Below are positions 10,735-21,499 of a DNA stretch of 64,000 nt, piece by piece. Source of the DNA: Adineta ricciae (lineage: Eukaryota; Rotifera; Eurotatoria; Adinetida; Adinetidae). Both the position numbers and the translations under genes were made by a program. Position 1 is the first letter of the stretch. Each line of letters opens with the position of its first letter. The notes under the pieces were generated by a model. It was not told the origin of the DNA and searched no databases. It worked only from the letters and a program-made list of their open reading frames with translations. The stretch lies in NCBI GenBank assembly GCA_905250025.1, contig CAJNOJ010000179.1, positions 150,334-214,333 of the forward strand. The letters run 5' to 3'.

Positions 10735-11886
10735 AACTATCATACTCTTAGATAAATCTCATCGATATTCAGTATTTTATCCAGATGATAGATGCGATAG
10801 ACGTCGCCCGCTGGGAAATGTGAAATTCTCGTGTCAAAGGAATTGACGCTTCCGTTCATATTATCGTATAATACTTTCATTTTACTTTTTCATTGATCAC
10901 TCACGCATAGTGTGTGTTTTTTTCATGAGAAAATAACAGAACAGTCGAATATGAATGTTACACATGAGTGTTAAACTCGAAGCTTGAACACAACTATCTG
11001 TTCAAGTATTCGTGCTGTGGATGGAGTCTATGCATGTATGTGAGTATCGAGATGGGAAAGATATCCTGACATATTACTATGCAGCACCTCATATAATGCC
11101 CCGTCTGCACTTCTCGCACATCCATATCCACATATACGCCCTCGCTCATATTCACACGCTCAGATTCTGTCAGATCCAGGTCAAGTCGAGTCAAACCTTG
11201 TCAAATCCAAATCCAATTGTAGAGTTGGATGTCGATTTGACTGGAATTGAATTTGGTGCACCCTTAATTCGTACTCGCGTGTTCGACCAGTGGCAGTGCT
11301 ACGGGAAGGCCCAGTCAGTGGAAACAAGGACATCCTGAACAGATGGAAACATTTCTAGGATAACTATGTGCAGTTGAAACGAAACGGTAAGCAGTATGCT
11401 GTACATTTCAAGCAGAATTCTGTAAAGTTTAAACAGTGTGCTTTGGGCGTAAGTATGTATGAGACACTTATATATCAGCTTTTATTGCTGTAAAGTAGAA
11501 TTTTAACAAAGTATATGCGATGTGAGTTTCAGCATGTGTTTATTTATGAATAAAAAAGTCAGAGATATGAAAGTTTGAATTCTGCTTGGTAAGTATTCTG
11601 TAACTGCTGTCTTCATCAAATCCTTTTAAAAAGCTATCAAGCTTGATGCGGTTTTTCCAAACGTATATTTTAAGCTTAATGTGAATTTCTAACATTTAGT
11701 CGGTCGTTCACTCACCGCTAGCTGTTACTCCATAATCGATTTTCATGACATCTTCCTATTGCGTGTGTCTACAACAGCAATTATCGAAATGGTTCATAAC
11801 TATGTGATGTAGAGTGCATATTTGATTGTTCAAGAAAAACCTAACCTCAGATTTGAACTCTTTGACATCGATTACCCTTCAGCCAG

Positions 11887-12284
11887 ATGTAAGATATCTT
11901 GGACATGGATTCGACCTTTTCTTGAACGGATTTGCACACGAGTGTATTCCGGTTCTGATTATATTTGTTCGAGGTGGAACTCAGTGAGCTCTATCGATTC
12001 CAGCCATAAAAATTTTTCACCCACCCTCACGCAAACACATCCGAATCATACAATAAATGTAGTAAGACCTGTGCAAATTCATCTAGAGACATAATTCATG
12101 AGAATTCGTATATAAAATCTAGAGTGCATGGTGATTGAGGGTGGGTGGGTAAACATCTTTTTTATGATTAGAATCGATAGAGCTTATCGAGTTCCATCTG
12201 GGACAAATATGATCAGAGTTGGAATATATTCGTGTGCGAATCCGTTCAAGAAAAGGTTGAATCCGTGACCAAAATATCTTACAT
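11887..12284. repeat. Long imperfect inverted repeat (fold-back/MITE-like element)
   Basis: The left arm at about 11887-12030 (from atgtaagatatcttgg through to ccaccctca) is complementary, with scattered mismatches, to the right arm at about 12130-12284. The arms are roughly 145-155 bp with a spacer of about 100 bp. Matching blocks include the pair for CCTTTTCTTGAACGGATT, for AGCTCTATCGATTC and for the CCCACCCTCA tip. No transposase is encoded. The structure fits a non-autonomous fold-back or MITE-type element, or a source of hairpin RNA. The arms are seen directly; the class is inferred. Confidence 0.75.
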
Positions 12285-12521
12285 ATATAATTTGGGATAC
12301 TCTGTGTGATTTCCTCAGCAGAAAACAGTTTCCGGTGTTAATTATTCAGTAGAGGGCGCAGTGAGTCTTCTTCGACAAGCGTTACTAGTAGTAACTCTAT
12401 TGACTTTATTTAATAGCTAAAAAGACATATAGGAGGAAATTTTTTTACGTTGAAGTAGAGTGCTTCTGGAAAGAAAGAGAAATTATATGCATTCTCTTCT
12501 ATCCAATCTCATTTCCAACTA

Positions 12522-13607
12522 ATGAATGCATCGGTACCTGCTTGGAGACGATTGACATGTTTCTTATTCATTTGTCTTTTAGTAATCATCTTAGTTTTCG
12601 TATTGAACTTTGAATTAAATAATAAAATTCAAGAAAATGTTTTTTATAAAACATTATCAAAGAAAATTAGAAAAATTGGTATTGTTATTGTATTAGATGA
12701 AAATGCTCAAACTAAATATAAACAATATAGTGAAAATATGAAATGTTATGCCAAACAACATAAATATACATTTATTATTTTAAATCCCAAATCTTATTCG
12801 AATTGTTCGTTGATAAAAAACTTTTTTTTTCAAAAACATTGCGCTGTTTTAAATTACATGAAATCAATGATCAATATTCAATGGTTTGCTGTACTAGATG
12901 GTGATATTTTTGCTTTCAATAATTCGAAATTAATCGAAGATTTCATTCCGAATAACGCAAATATTCATTTGATTTTCTATGAGCGATTTTATACGGGAGA
13001 AATCATGGCTGGGGCGTATTTAATTGAAAATCATCCGTGGTCACATCGGTTTTTATACAAATGGAGTCAATTTTATTTTCAATTACCTCAAATCGGTTAT
13101 CATAATCATGACAATGGTGCATTACATATGATATTTTTAGAAATGATTGAAAAGCCGGATGGAATCTTGAAGAAATGTCATTTGAAATACCTTCGATCAT
13201 CAAATGAACAAAATTATTACAGATATCTTCGTTGTTTTCGTTGTGCAATCGGTGGACAAAGACTCTTTGAACATATCCAAGTACTTCGACGTGGCCATGG
13301 ATTTGCACGAGATTTTCACATTCCATTTATCAACGATTTTCTTCTGCATGGCTATAAAGATGAATTAAATCAATATTTTTATAATCCAACGAAATGCACA
13401 ACTAATTGGTTAACAAATATCAAAGAAAGTTCACTGATTTCGAATATTGAAATTGCAAAAAACATGACTAAAGCAAAGGATGAGTCTGCAATGAGAAAAT
13501 ATTCGATTTCACTTGGAATTCCTGATGTAACAGATTGTTGGCCAAATTGTGAACAAAATATAACTGGAAATAAATTAGTCAAATATTTAGCTGCCTTATG
13601 CAATTAA
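12522..13607 (+). CDS. Type II membrane putative glycosyltransferase (DUF273-like), intronless
   Basis: Single exon of 361 residues starting at the ATG at 12522. Residues about 9-29 form one membrane anchor (FLFICLLVIILVFVLNF) after a short cytosolic Arg-containing segment, the plan of Golgi type II glycosyltransferases. The lumenal part has WFAVLDGDIFAFN, a DxD-like metal and nucleotide-sugar site, and HNHDNGALH further on, a combination I associate with nematode DUF273 proteins of the GT-A fold. Several Cys (RCFRCAIGG, CWPNC) may form disulphides. Substrate unknown. It converges with the Hog-domain gene, whose stop lies only about 160 bp away. The identification rests on remembered motifs, so the transferase class is firm only to moderate confidence. 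Confidence 0.7.
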   Translation: MNASVPAWRRLTCFLFICLLVIILVFVLNFELNNKIQENVFYKTLSKKIRKIGIVIVLDENAQTKYKQYSENMKCYAKQHKYTFIILNPKSYSNCSLIKNFFFQKHCAVLNYMKSMINIQWFAVLDGDIFAFNNSKLIEDFIPNNANIHLIFYERFYTGEIMAGAYLIENHPWSHRFLYKWSQFYFQLPQIGYHNHDNGALHMIFLEMIEKPDGILKKCHLKYLRSSNEQNYYRYLRCFRCAIGGQRLFEHIQVLRRGHGFARDFHIPFINDFLLHGYKDELNQYFYNPTKCTTNWLTNIKESSLISNIEIAKNMTKAKDESAMRKYSISLGIPDVTDCWPNCEQNITGNKLVKYLAALCN

Positions 13608-13770
13608 TCCTTCATCGATTATCTAACTGTCAAGAATGAGGATTGTCTTTCCCAATCAGAAACTTACAGATTACAGAAAGTTTTTTTTTTTTATGAACTA
13701 TTTGTCAAATACTGTTTTCATCAAAAAGCATAAATTTATTTCCAAACTTGAAAGAATGTTCCAAATAGAA

Positions 13771-14950
13771 TCATATGTTAGTTATCATACGAAGAAAAAA
13801 GTTGTCAAGGCGTTCAATAGTATGTTTTTGAAAAAAAATCGAACATAATCGTAGCCACCAACGACGAGGAGCTTTAACCAAATAGTGTGCGACTTCATGT
13901 TGAAATGTTCCATAAGTTGAAACTATAATATTGTTAACAACGAAATTTCCCTCAAATGTTAATGGTGCATATGCATCATAAAATATTCTTGGTTGAATAT
14001 TAGTAATCATTACTTGTTCAGGAATTTGCCCATGATTTATTATGTAAACAGAGTCACCTACACGAGCTTCATGTGCAAAAGCATACTGGGGTTGAGTGTA
14101 GTTGTGCTTTTTTAGCAGTAAAGAATGCATTGGAGTTATATGTAATGTAGAGGATAATGAAGTTGTGTGTATTTCTAAGTATTCAATTGGTTTTTTCATA
14201 TTGTAGTATTGATATACATCAACTGCTAAGACAGTACTCCATACAGGAGGTAATTGATATCCTCGTGATACCAATATTCGATCTCTAGCAGCAAGGTTAC
14301 GCATTAAACAAATTGAACCGTCTTCTTTCAAAACGGTTGTTTCTCCATGAAAACATACGGGACGAGAAGCTAAAAAGAAGTGTAAACATGCAAGATACAT
14401 ATATACAGTTGACTTACGTTGTGCCGGTGTGATTGTTTGCGTCTGTGTTTGCGTAACAGTTTGGATAACCGTTACAGTAGGACGTAAACTGGATGATGCA
14501 GACGAATTTGATGCTATGAAATACACAAGATTGTTGATAGTGAATCGTTATAAGATATTTTTTGATACATACGTGGACATACACTCGAATCCGCACGATC
14601 TAATGGATAGCAGAGTGGTTGTCCAAAACAACTATTGAGGACACAAACTGTATTATTTTCTGGGCACGACGAATTTTCATCACAGGGACTCAGGTTAGCA
14701 TAAGAAACTAGATTAGTAGCACACAAGCCAGTCCCGTTTGCCATTTGAAAGCAGACGCAGTTTGCGTTGGCAGAACATCCAGATGAATATGTACCACAGG
14801 TCTGCGAAGAACAAGATGAATCGACTATAAGAAGGAAATTCAAGAAATATTTTGACTGATGTTAAAAACATAAATACAATTACCTAGCGCGGTCATAAGC
14901 ATTAAGTGAAACAGAGACATAACCATCATTTTAAGCCCATAGACTTCCAT
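13771..14950 (-). CDS. Secreted Cys-rich protein with C-terminal Hint/Hog autoprocessing domain
   Basis: Four exons (14950-14884, 14824-14573, 14513-14418, 14369-13771) give 337 residues with consistent phase-1 junctions. Exon 1 is a Met-rich signal peptide. Exon 2 (84 codons) is a Cys-rich module with NCVCFQMANGTG and CVLNSCFGQPLCYPL. Exon 3 is a Ser/Thr/Gln linker. Exon 4 is a Hint domain of Hedgehog (Hog) type: it begins with the catalytic Cys in CFHGETT, has the T-x-x-H motif in TPMHSLLL, and later HEVAHYLVKAPRRWW, like the Hog C-terminal part. The expected activity is self-cleavage at the Cys with transfer of a nucleophile, perhaps a sterol, to the released Cys-rich domain. There is no Hedgehog signalling domain. 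It lies head-to-head with a gene carrying the same Cys-rich module at 15376-16288. Hog function is inferred from motifs. Confidence 0.88.
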
Positions 14951-15375
14951 TTTCTTTGTAACTTGGCACTTTTAAAACAAAATTCGTGGCAAAATGAAAG
15001 CTGCTGTGAGCCCTTAACTACCAAGGTATTGTTTTTCTCCCGTACTTTATGCAGCTTATATAATACTCAGTGAATCTCTGGCTATGTAAACAAAGGGGAA
15101 AAAACCTTCATGTATTTTCCACCCTTGATTATATTAGTAATATTTTTTCTTTCAACTTAAGTATCACACTACCCACTTTACAGAAATTTCAGATCAAAGT
15201 TTGACGACTAAAGAGCTCTTATGATGAAGATCGCAGACATATTGCTTCATTTTCGTTGATCATGAAGAAAACAAAAATTTGGTTTTTTCCCGTCTAACAA
15301 AATGAATATAAACAATCGACCAAAAATAAATCTTGCATTATTTGCTTCTATTTGATATACAATTAAGCGACACAG
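14951..15375. promoter_or_regulatory. Shared intergenic region of the head-to-head Cys-rich gene pair
   Basis: 425 bp between the two divergent start codons, with no open frame of note. It must contain both promoters, so the pair may be co-regulated. No specific element was recognised. Confidence 0.45.
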
Positions 15376-16288
15376 ATGGCCACCAACCAAGTCCAGCTAA
15401 TTACAATGGTCTTGATAAGTTTTTTCATACTTGATTTAGCTCTATATGGTGAATACATATCATACATAAACGCTAGTACTTAGTTGAGTTTTTTCTTTTC
15501 AGCTGATGCGACTTGTTACGCTCAGTCTTGTAGCAGTTATACATCCGGATGTTCAACAAATACAAATTGTGTTTGCTTCCAATTAGCTAATGGAACGGGA
15601 ATGTGCGCAGCACAAACATCAACAAGCAGTTTTCGTGGATGTAATTCTAATTTAACATGTGCAGACAATAGCACTGTCTGTGTAATAAACAGCTGTTTTG
15701 GTCAACCGCTATGCTACCCGCTGTTGTATGCAGACTACAGTGTATGTCCGCGTAAGTAAATTAACCCAATAAAGATACGTATTATTGATTAATGCACGTA
15801 TTCATTCACAGCTTCTGCTTCTACGTTGTCTATGAGTAGTACTCGGTCAACAACGTCATATAGTCAATCAGGTTTGTTGTTTTTACTTATTTTATTTATT
15901 TTTGAGCATGGTCGAAGATCATCTGAAGACATTACTCGTGAGATCTTTTAGTGAAAAGCAATTTCCATCTTGAGGATACCGATTATACTGAGTGATAGAT
16001 TGAAGATATTCCCGACTTCGATATAAACAACATAGTAAAACTCACGTTGATACATATGTCGTATAACTACTACATTCCACAAATCTTATCTATTTTGTTC
16101 TAGGTGGCGGTGGTCAGGGTAACGGTGGTCTCAACTTGGGCGAGGGACTAGGAGCAGTCGGTGGAGCAAGTATTGGCGTAGAACTTGGAGTGGGCGCTAC
16201 AGTTGGAATAGTAGCAGCAGTTGTTGTGGTTGTGGTGGTGGTCGTCATCATCGTAGTTTTACTCCTAATGATCTTTAAACCTTGCTAA
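15376..16288 (+). CDS. Cys-rich type I membrane protein, sister of the Hog-domain protein
   Basis: Four exons (15376-15448, 15503-15751, 15812-15871, 16104-16288) give 188 residues, all phase-1 junctions. Exon 1 is a signal peptide. Exon 2 is an 83-codon Cys-rich module that matches the Hog gene's exon 2 almost position by position (NCVCFQLANGTG, CVINSCFGQPLCYPL, VCPR). Exon 3 is a short Ser/Thr linker. Exon 4 replaces the Hint domain by a Gly-rich stretch and a strongly hydrophobic Val/Ile/Leu helix, ending in a tiny cytosolic tail (FKPC). The same extracellular module is therefore presented once in a self-processing protein and once as a membrane-anchored one. Ligand or function unknown. 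AATAAA lies at 16364. Confidence 0.85.
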
Positions 16289-16627
16289 GAATATGCTAAA
16301 CTTGAATCGAAATGTACTATCTTTGTTCCATCGATAAAAGACAAGACACTTCTAATTTTTCTCAATAAAACTGATTTAAATTGATATTAATACAAACAAT
16401 TATTAATTATAATTAATTACTGACATCATCCTGAGATGAAAGTAACTAATAAACACGTGCAAGATCTGATGAAGTAGACATATTCCCATTTACATTCCAT
16501 AACTGTAATGAATCAAAAATGTGAACTGATGGTGTGCTCATTATTCATATTATTAGTATTCAGATAGGTACTTGATGGCAAATAATCACTAACTTTATTG
16601 ATTAGAACAAAACGAAAGAAAAATGAG
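16289..16627. other. Convergent 3' intergenic region
   Basis: 3' ends of the plus-strand membrane protein gene (AATAAA at 16364-16369) and the minus-strand MTFMT gene. No gene seen. Confidence 0.5.
16364..16369 (+). terminator. Polyadenylation signal of the Cys-rich membrane protein gene
   Basis: AATAAA 76 bp downstream of the stop codon. Confidence 0.55.
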
Positions 16628-18094
16628 CTACGCAGGCACACGGCGATTATGGATGTGATCAAACATCGGATTGTGCATCGAGTCAAACATCAATCGATCC
16701 ATTTTACTAAGATATCCATTTTGAAAATCACGTGCATACATCGATTTTTGATAGGCTAATTTACGAAATCCAATCCACCCATCCTAAAATCAGATATTCC
16801 TCTCTACTCGATCAACAATTCCAAAATATTCCGACTACTTTGCATCGAATGCAAATACATTCGAGTGATTTATCATAGACTGCTGTTCCTGGTTGAGTTG
16901 ATATGGAATTTAATTTGCTGAGAACCGTTTCATCATGAATTTCTGTGAGAAGTTTCAAACGAACAGGTTTCTGGCGGAATAACGTCCGAAGATTGCCCTA
17001 GAGATCATCAATGAATTAATGTTTAGATACGAGATATCTTTTGATATTCATACAATTTGATTTAGCGCACGATACAATCGGTCAATATCGTCTACCGTAT
17101 GATTATGCCAGTCGATATAGAACGAATATTTATTCAGTTTATGGGCTAAACAAAAAAAAATGGAATAACGATTATTCAAGAACATTTCTTACCGTAAGTA
17201 ATTCCTGTTAATGCTTGTTGTTGCGCATTCTCTCGCGCTTTTGCTGGATCTTCGAGAATTTTATCTAACTGAAACAAGAAATGAAACGAAAACCATTATG
17301 CCTTTTATTCATACTAATGAGCAGCCAACATCTGCAGATATCTTCAATAAATCAAACATAGTTATATTGCTTTGTAGTGGAAATGATTGTTGTGACAAGA
17401 TGGGCCCAACATCAAAACTATAAATGAAAATATATCTAGAAGAAACGGATCATCGAATGCACACTTACTCACTGTTTGGGGCGGATATCCATAATTGACA
17501 CACCACTGATTTGATCTCCGCTGGCAATAGTGTAAATTAAGGGTGAACTGCCGCGCCATCGAGGTAACAAACTGGGATGAACATTGATTATACCTCTGAA
17601 GAATTCAAGAAAATAGCATTTGATATAATTGAACCAAGTTCAACGTACAAAGGAAAAGATTCGATTAATCGTTTGGGCAGCAATTGTCCAAACGATGCCA
17701 AAATGCCTAGATCGAATTGCGTAGGCGATTTGGATAGTAGGGCATCAAGCTCAGGCCAAATGTGAGTTCTTAGCTGAAGTTTCTCCGCACCATGCATCAC
17801 CGTATTGGAAGTGGACGCTGTAGTAACGACCTCTAAGTGTTTGATTCGTGATTTATCATGCGAGAACAAACGATAGAGGTGCTCAAGAATGTGCAGCGAA
17901 AAGATATCCGAACCAAAGAACGCGATATTCAATGGTTTGACAGTGGATGTTGAGTACTGATGCTTGAACGAACGGAGATGATGGTGAAAAACATATCGAA
18001 TGTGAAATATTAGCATTGAATCTGAAAGAAGAGAATGAATTGCACGTTTTGTATTTGTAGGTTCAAGTTTTATCGAAATATCATTCAAGAACAT
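16628..18094 (-). CDS. MTFMT: Mitochondrial methionyl-tRNA formyltransferase
   Basis: Formylates initiator Met-tRNA for mitochondrial translation. Seven exons were traced. Exon 1 (18094-17649) has an N-terminal basic, Ser-rich presequence and then LNIAFFGSD, the start of the formyltransferase fold. Exon 2 (17595-17473) contains the catalytic signature [12 protein letters not shown], with Asn and His, and a conserved [10 protein letters not shown]. Exon 3 begins FDVGPIL. Later exons give the linker and C-terminal tRNA-binding domain, ending [13 protein letters not shown]...GYL at the TAG at 16630-16628, as in animal MTFMT. An internal Met (about residue 27) could be the true start of the transit peptide. 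The ATG is only 89 bp after the CNIH4 stop; between them lie AATAAA (18123-18118, minus strand) and an acceptor-like CTAG a few bases before the ATG. Confidence 0.92.
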
Positions 18095-18117
18095 TGTTAA
18101 CTTTCTCTAGCAAAGCT

Positions 18118-18123
18118 TTTATT
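18118..18123 (-). terminator. Polyadenylation signal between CNIH4 and MTFMT
   Basis: AATAAA on the minus strand, about 60 nt after the CNIH4 stop and about 23 nt before the MTFMT ATG. A CTAG acceptor-like site (18110-18107) lies between the signal and the ATG, the arrangement expected inside a trans-spliced operon. Confidence 0.5.
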
Positions 18124-18183
18124 TGAATGATTTCAAATCAATGCTTGTATTAACCTAAACATAAGAAAACCATGTTCAAAATC

Positions 18184-18813
18184 TCAAATATCAATTAGAA
18201 ATGATACTAACATAAAGAGGTAAATACAAAAACATGCGAGGTAAAATGGTAATCGAATAATGAATTCCTATGGAATAAAAGTGAATTGCACGAAATCTGA
18301 GATCAATCGTCATTTTCATACTCGCATTTTCGCTTTGATTCGAATTCGACTGTTAATTTCCAATGGATCATAGAAACCTATTTGTCCTGGTTGTCGATTT
18401 AAACATCTAAATTGTTAAGATGAAGAAAACGATCAAATCCGAAACTAACAGGATATATACTTGTAAGCAAACCAAAAATCGACAGGCACATTGAAGAGAA
18501 ATAGAAACCAATGGCCACCAAATACGAAGAAAATAGTGGAAATCAAATGCAGTATAAATTCTGGAAGGAATGTCTTCAAAAATAGATGTAGTAACAAATA
18601 AAAACACAGACAAATGACTTACTTGATCAAGTTTAGTACAACATGATCGAACATTCAACAGTTCAGTTTCCAGATCAGACAGTGTGATAATCTAGATAGA
18701 ACGGATGAAAGACTCTCAATTGTGCTCGCAAACAAACGACTTACGTTATAAATATTGATAAACAATAATAGAAGATTATCTATCATCACAAAACCAAATA
18801 ATAACGCCGTCAT
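18184..18813 (-). CDS. CNIH4: Cornichon family member 4, ER cargo receptor
   Basis: Recovered only by splicing. Five short exons (18813-18745, 18691-18623, 18573-18461, 18406-18322, 18267-18184) sum to 420 nt, 139 residues, the human CNIH4 length. Cornichons sit in ER/Golgi membranes and load membrane cargo into COPII vesicles. Exon 2 reads IITLSDLETELLNVRSCC, very close to CNIH4; exon 3 has FLPEFILH and HWFLFLFNVP; exon 4 has FYDPLEINSR. Three to four hydrophobic helices are evident and the C-terminus is a hydrophobic helix ending SFLIDI. All intron phases agree. It lies between the lamin gene (361 bp upstream) and MTFMT (89 bp downstream) on the same strand and may be co-transcribed with MTFMT. 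Confidence 0.93.
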
Positions 18814-19174
18814 GAATATTCGTTTTCTTTCCTTGTCTCTATGAATATATCTAAACTCATGAGAGAATCATCCTTAAGTATCGTTGAATAAAATTCTTTG
18901 AATTGAAGTCAAAGAGAAACAAGCTTGGTTATTTTATTGAGTTCAATTTATTTGCACATATACATCTACTATTTGAAGGGAACAAACATCTGACACACAA
19001 CAATTGAATTCATTGATAGGATAAGAGGAAGAGGAGGGAAAGAAAGAAACATGATCTATCTGATCTTTTTCACAGATATCTAAACTATGATTGGATTTTC
19101 TTTTGAAGAAAGTTAGCAACCGGGCTATAATACAACAAAACAATATGTTTTTATCTAGTCTTTTGATTTGTGTT
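18814..19174. other. Lamin 3' UTR and CNIH4 upstream region
   Basis: 361 bp between the lamin stop and the CNIH4 start, both on the minus strand. It contains AATAAA (minus) at 18952-18947, about 220 nt after the lamin stop. No exon encoding a lamin tail domain or a CaaX box was found. Confidence 0.55.
18947..18952 (-). terminator. Polyadenylation signal of the lamin gene
   Basis: AATAAA on the minus strand downstream of the lamin stop. It marks the probable end of the transcript and leaves no room for a further tail exon before CNIH4. Confidence 0.5.
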
Positions 19175-21047
19175 TCAGTGTCCATTTCCATTCGTAACAA
19201 TAACATCGTCATCATCGTCAACAGCAAGACGTGGGCGTTTGAGGCGTTGTCGTTGTGTTGAACTCGGTGTTGCCACTGAAATACAATCTTCATTGATTGT
19301 TGGTGTTGCAGCAGCACCATTCATAACTGAGACAGATCCTGTTCGACTACTTATATTCAATCTAAACGAAAGAAAAAGTCAGATACATTCGTTATTATGT
19401 TTTATTTCATATCTACCGTTCTTCTTCGGAGTCGAGTAGTTTTCTATAAGTAGCAATTTCTCGATCGAGGCCGATTTTCGTATCGAGAAGATTCTGATAA
19501 TCGATCTGCATTTGATCAATGATTTGTTTGAGATTTTGAATTTCGTCATCGCGCTCCATAATCGATTCATGTTGTTGTTGCTGAGCACGATAAGCACGAT
19601 CCTCCAGATCTCGACAGCGTTGTTCTAATTGCAACATTTTCTCATTGCAAACATCGCGAGCTTTTGTCGATTCTTCAATTCGTTCACGATAGGATACTAA
19701 ATCAGCACGGTAGTTGTTAATTTGTTCAAGGTGACGGCGATTCGTATTGTATAAATCATCAATCTTCACATCAAAAAACAAATTCATTTTTCACATACAT
19801 ATGCAAAAATAAAGCATCTTACTTTCTTCTCATATTGCGATGCGATTTCTTCTCGCAAGAGAATCATCTCTTGTTCATTCTGTGTGCGTAATTGTTGCAG
19901 TTCTTGCAAAATTTTATCGTCATATTGTTGACGAATGCTATCATTATGCACAAGTTCATATGTTTGTTGTTCTTTGATTTGTTGTAAATGCTAAATGAAT
20001 ATATAACTGATTCCATGCGAAAGGAAACGCGAGATTCTTCTACTTACAGTATCATGGACTTGCTGATTGAATTCTAATTGTTCGCGTAGAGTCTTGTTCT
20101 TATTTTCAAGATCAACGCGTAATAGCGTTTCTGATTCCAGTTGACGTTTTAATGCCGATACCTGCTTTTCAAAATCGTTGTTGAGATTTTGAAGAGACTA
20201 AATACTAGTCGATTAAGAAGATTTCTGTAGAAAAAGCTGTTTTCTTCTTACTTCATTATCTTCAATTTTGCGTTTGACATCAAATGAAATCGCTTCACAG
20301 CGTGCTCTCAATTCAGCTATTTCATTTTCATATTGCTTAAAACGAGATTCATATCCACGTGCATCACGCTCCAATCGTGAAAATCTAAAAACGACGACAT
20401 ATTTCATGCAGACTAGATTATCAATATGATCTTACTTTGTTTGCAAGTCCGTATTTTCACAACGGTGTTTCTCAAGTTCAATTTCTAAACGTGATTTCTC
20501 ATGCGCTAATTCTTCAATCAATTTCTTAGCATCATCTAAAGAATTCCATCAGAACATATGTATGATTTGCAGCTAACAATCATACCTAGTTCACTCTCAT
20601 ACAATGCTTTCACTTTCGATGTTTCAGTTTCGAACGATTGAGCATTTGATTTCACAATCGCCTAGAAAAAAAGATGATCTTATCGAATATTTTTCTGGTG
20701 TGTGAATTCAATTTTACCCGTAGTTTCTCATTATCTTGTTCAAGACGTCGAACAGTATCGATAATCACCGCTAAACGATCGTTTAATGTTTGTAACTCGT
20801 GTTTTTCTTGTTGACGAGTTATGTTGAGCAACGGTGATGTTGTTAATGAAGATGACGAAGATGCTAGTGAAATACCTGACAAAGTTCGACGTTTAAAACT
20901 GCAGCTACTTCCGGATGGAGTGGGTGTAATTATACCCTGATTTTCAACATTAGATTTGGAATTAGTCGCTGCATTGTTCGAATTTTCCTTTGCACTCGAG
21001 TCGGACCGAGATGCTGATGCTGTACGGCGATGAAATAACGAGAACAT
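19175..21047 (-). CDS. Lamin-type intermediate filament protein lacking the Ig-fold tail and CaaX box
   Basis: Eight exons give about 500 residues. The head (about 80 residues) is Ser-rich with a TPLL-type phospho-site region. The rod begins ITRQQEKHELQTLNDRLAVIID, the coil 1A consensus, continues through KALYESEL and SETLLRVDLENK (coil 1B/2, lamin-like) and ends with DTKIGLDREIATYRKLLDSEEER, the helix termination motif. The last exon then has a Ser/Thr-rich stretch, a basic motif RQRLKRPRL followed by an acidic run DDDDD, placed exactly like the lamin nuclear localisation signal, and stops at 19175. The lamin tail domain and C-terminal CaaX are absent, and the 361 bp to CNIH4 has no room for them. 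The protein should still form coiled-coil filaments in the nucleus, but without farnesyl anchoring. A nuclear-targeted cytoplasmic-type IF is the alternative. Confidence 0.88.
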
Positions 21048-21499
21048 TCGATGAATATCTCTTTGATAATAGCAAAAAAATTTGATGATTATCCTGATAA
21101 TTTGACTGATGGCTTTTATGAAAGAGAATACACAAAGAACATTGTATGGAGAAAAAGGGTGGCATTTTGATAGGTGCATTCAGATCTGACCATTGATTTA
21201 TGAAAAAAATTAAACGAAAAACAAATATTTAAAATAGATTAATAGAAATCAATGTTAAAAATAATAATCTTCAAGAATATCAACGGTTAGCATGTGACAT
21301 CTATCGAAGAATTTCTTCTCGCTCTGAATTTCGCGACATGTGAACTTGTTTTAGAATCTTATCAGACGCTAATGTTCTGTTTAATCAATGAGAAAATTAT
21401 TCGTATGAACGAACAATTAAACAAATGTGAGTAACAGTAGCACGACATGACAAATAGTGAAAAGACAAGCACACAAAGTCAGTTGAACATGTCAACAAA
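21048..21499. other. Region between prefoldin 3 and the lamin gene
   Basis: 452 bp on the minus-strand transcript path. It holds the 3' UTR of the prefoldin gene and the lamin upstream sequence. An open frame runs upstream from the lamin ATG without another convincing start. No other gene was seen. Confidence 0.45.

Larger units (their letters stand above)
10661..12521. other. Gene-free region containing a fold-back element
   Basis: Contains the 3' UTR of GALC (AATAAA at 10729-10734), an anonymous stretch with several short open frames lacking any known motif, and the long inverted repeat at 11887-12284 described separately. The last 200 bp should include the promoter of the glycosyltransferase gene. 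Confidence 0.5.

Noticed and set aside
11012-12094. Two open frames of 90-108 codons in the GALC spacer
   Set aside because: No family features; the second overlaps the inverted-repeat arm.
18407-18658. 83-codon minus-strand frame
   Set aside because: A read-through across CNIH4 introns in the wrong frame; the spliced CNIH4 product matches the family instead.
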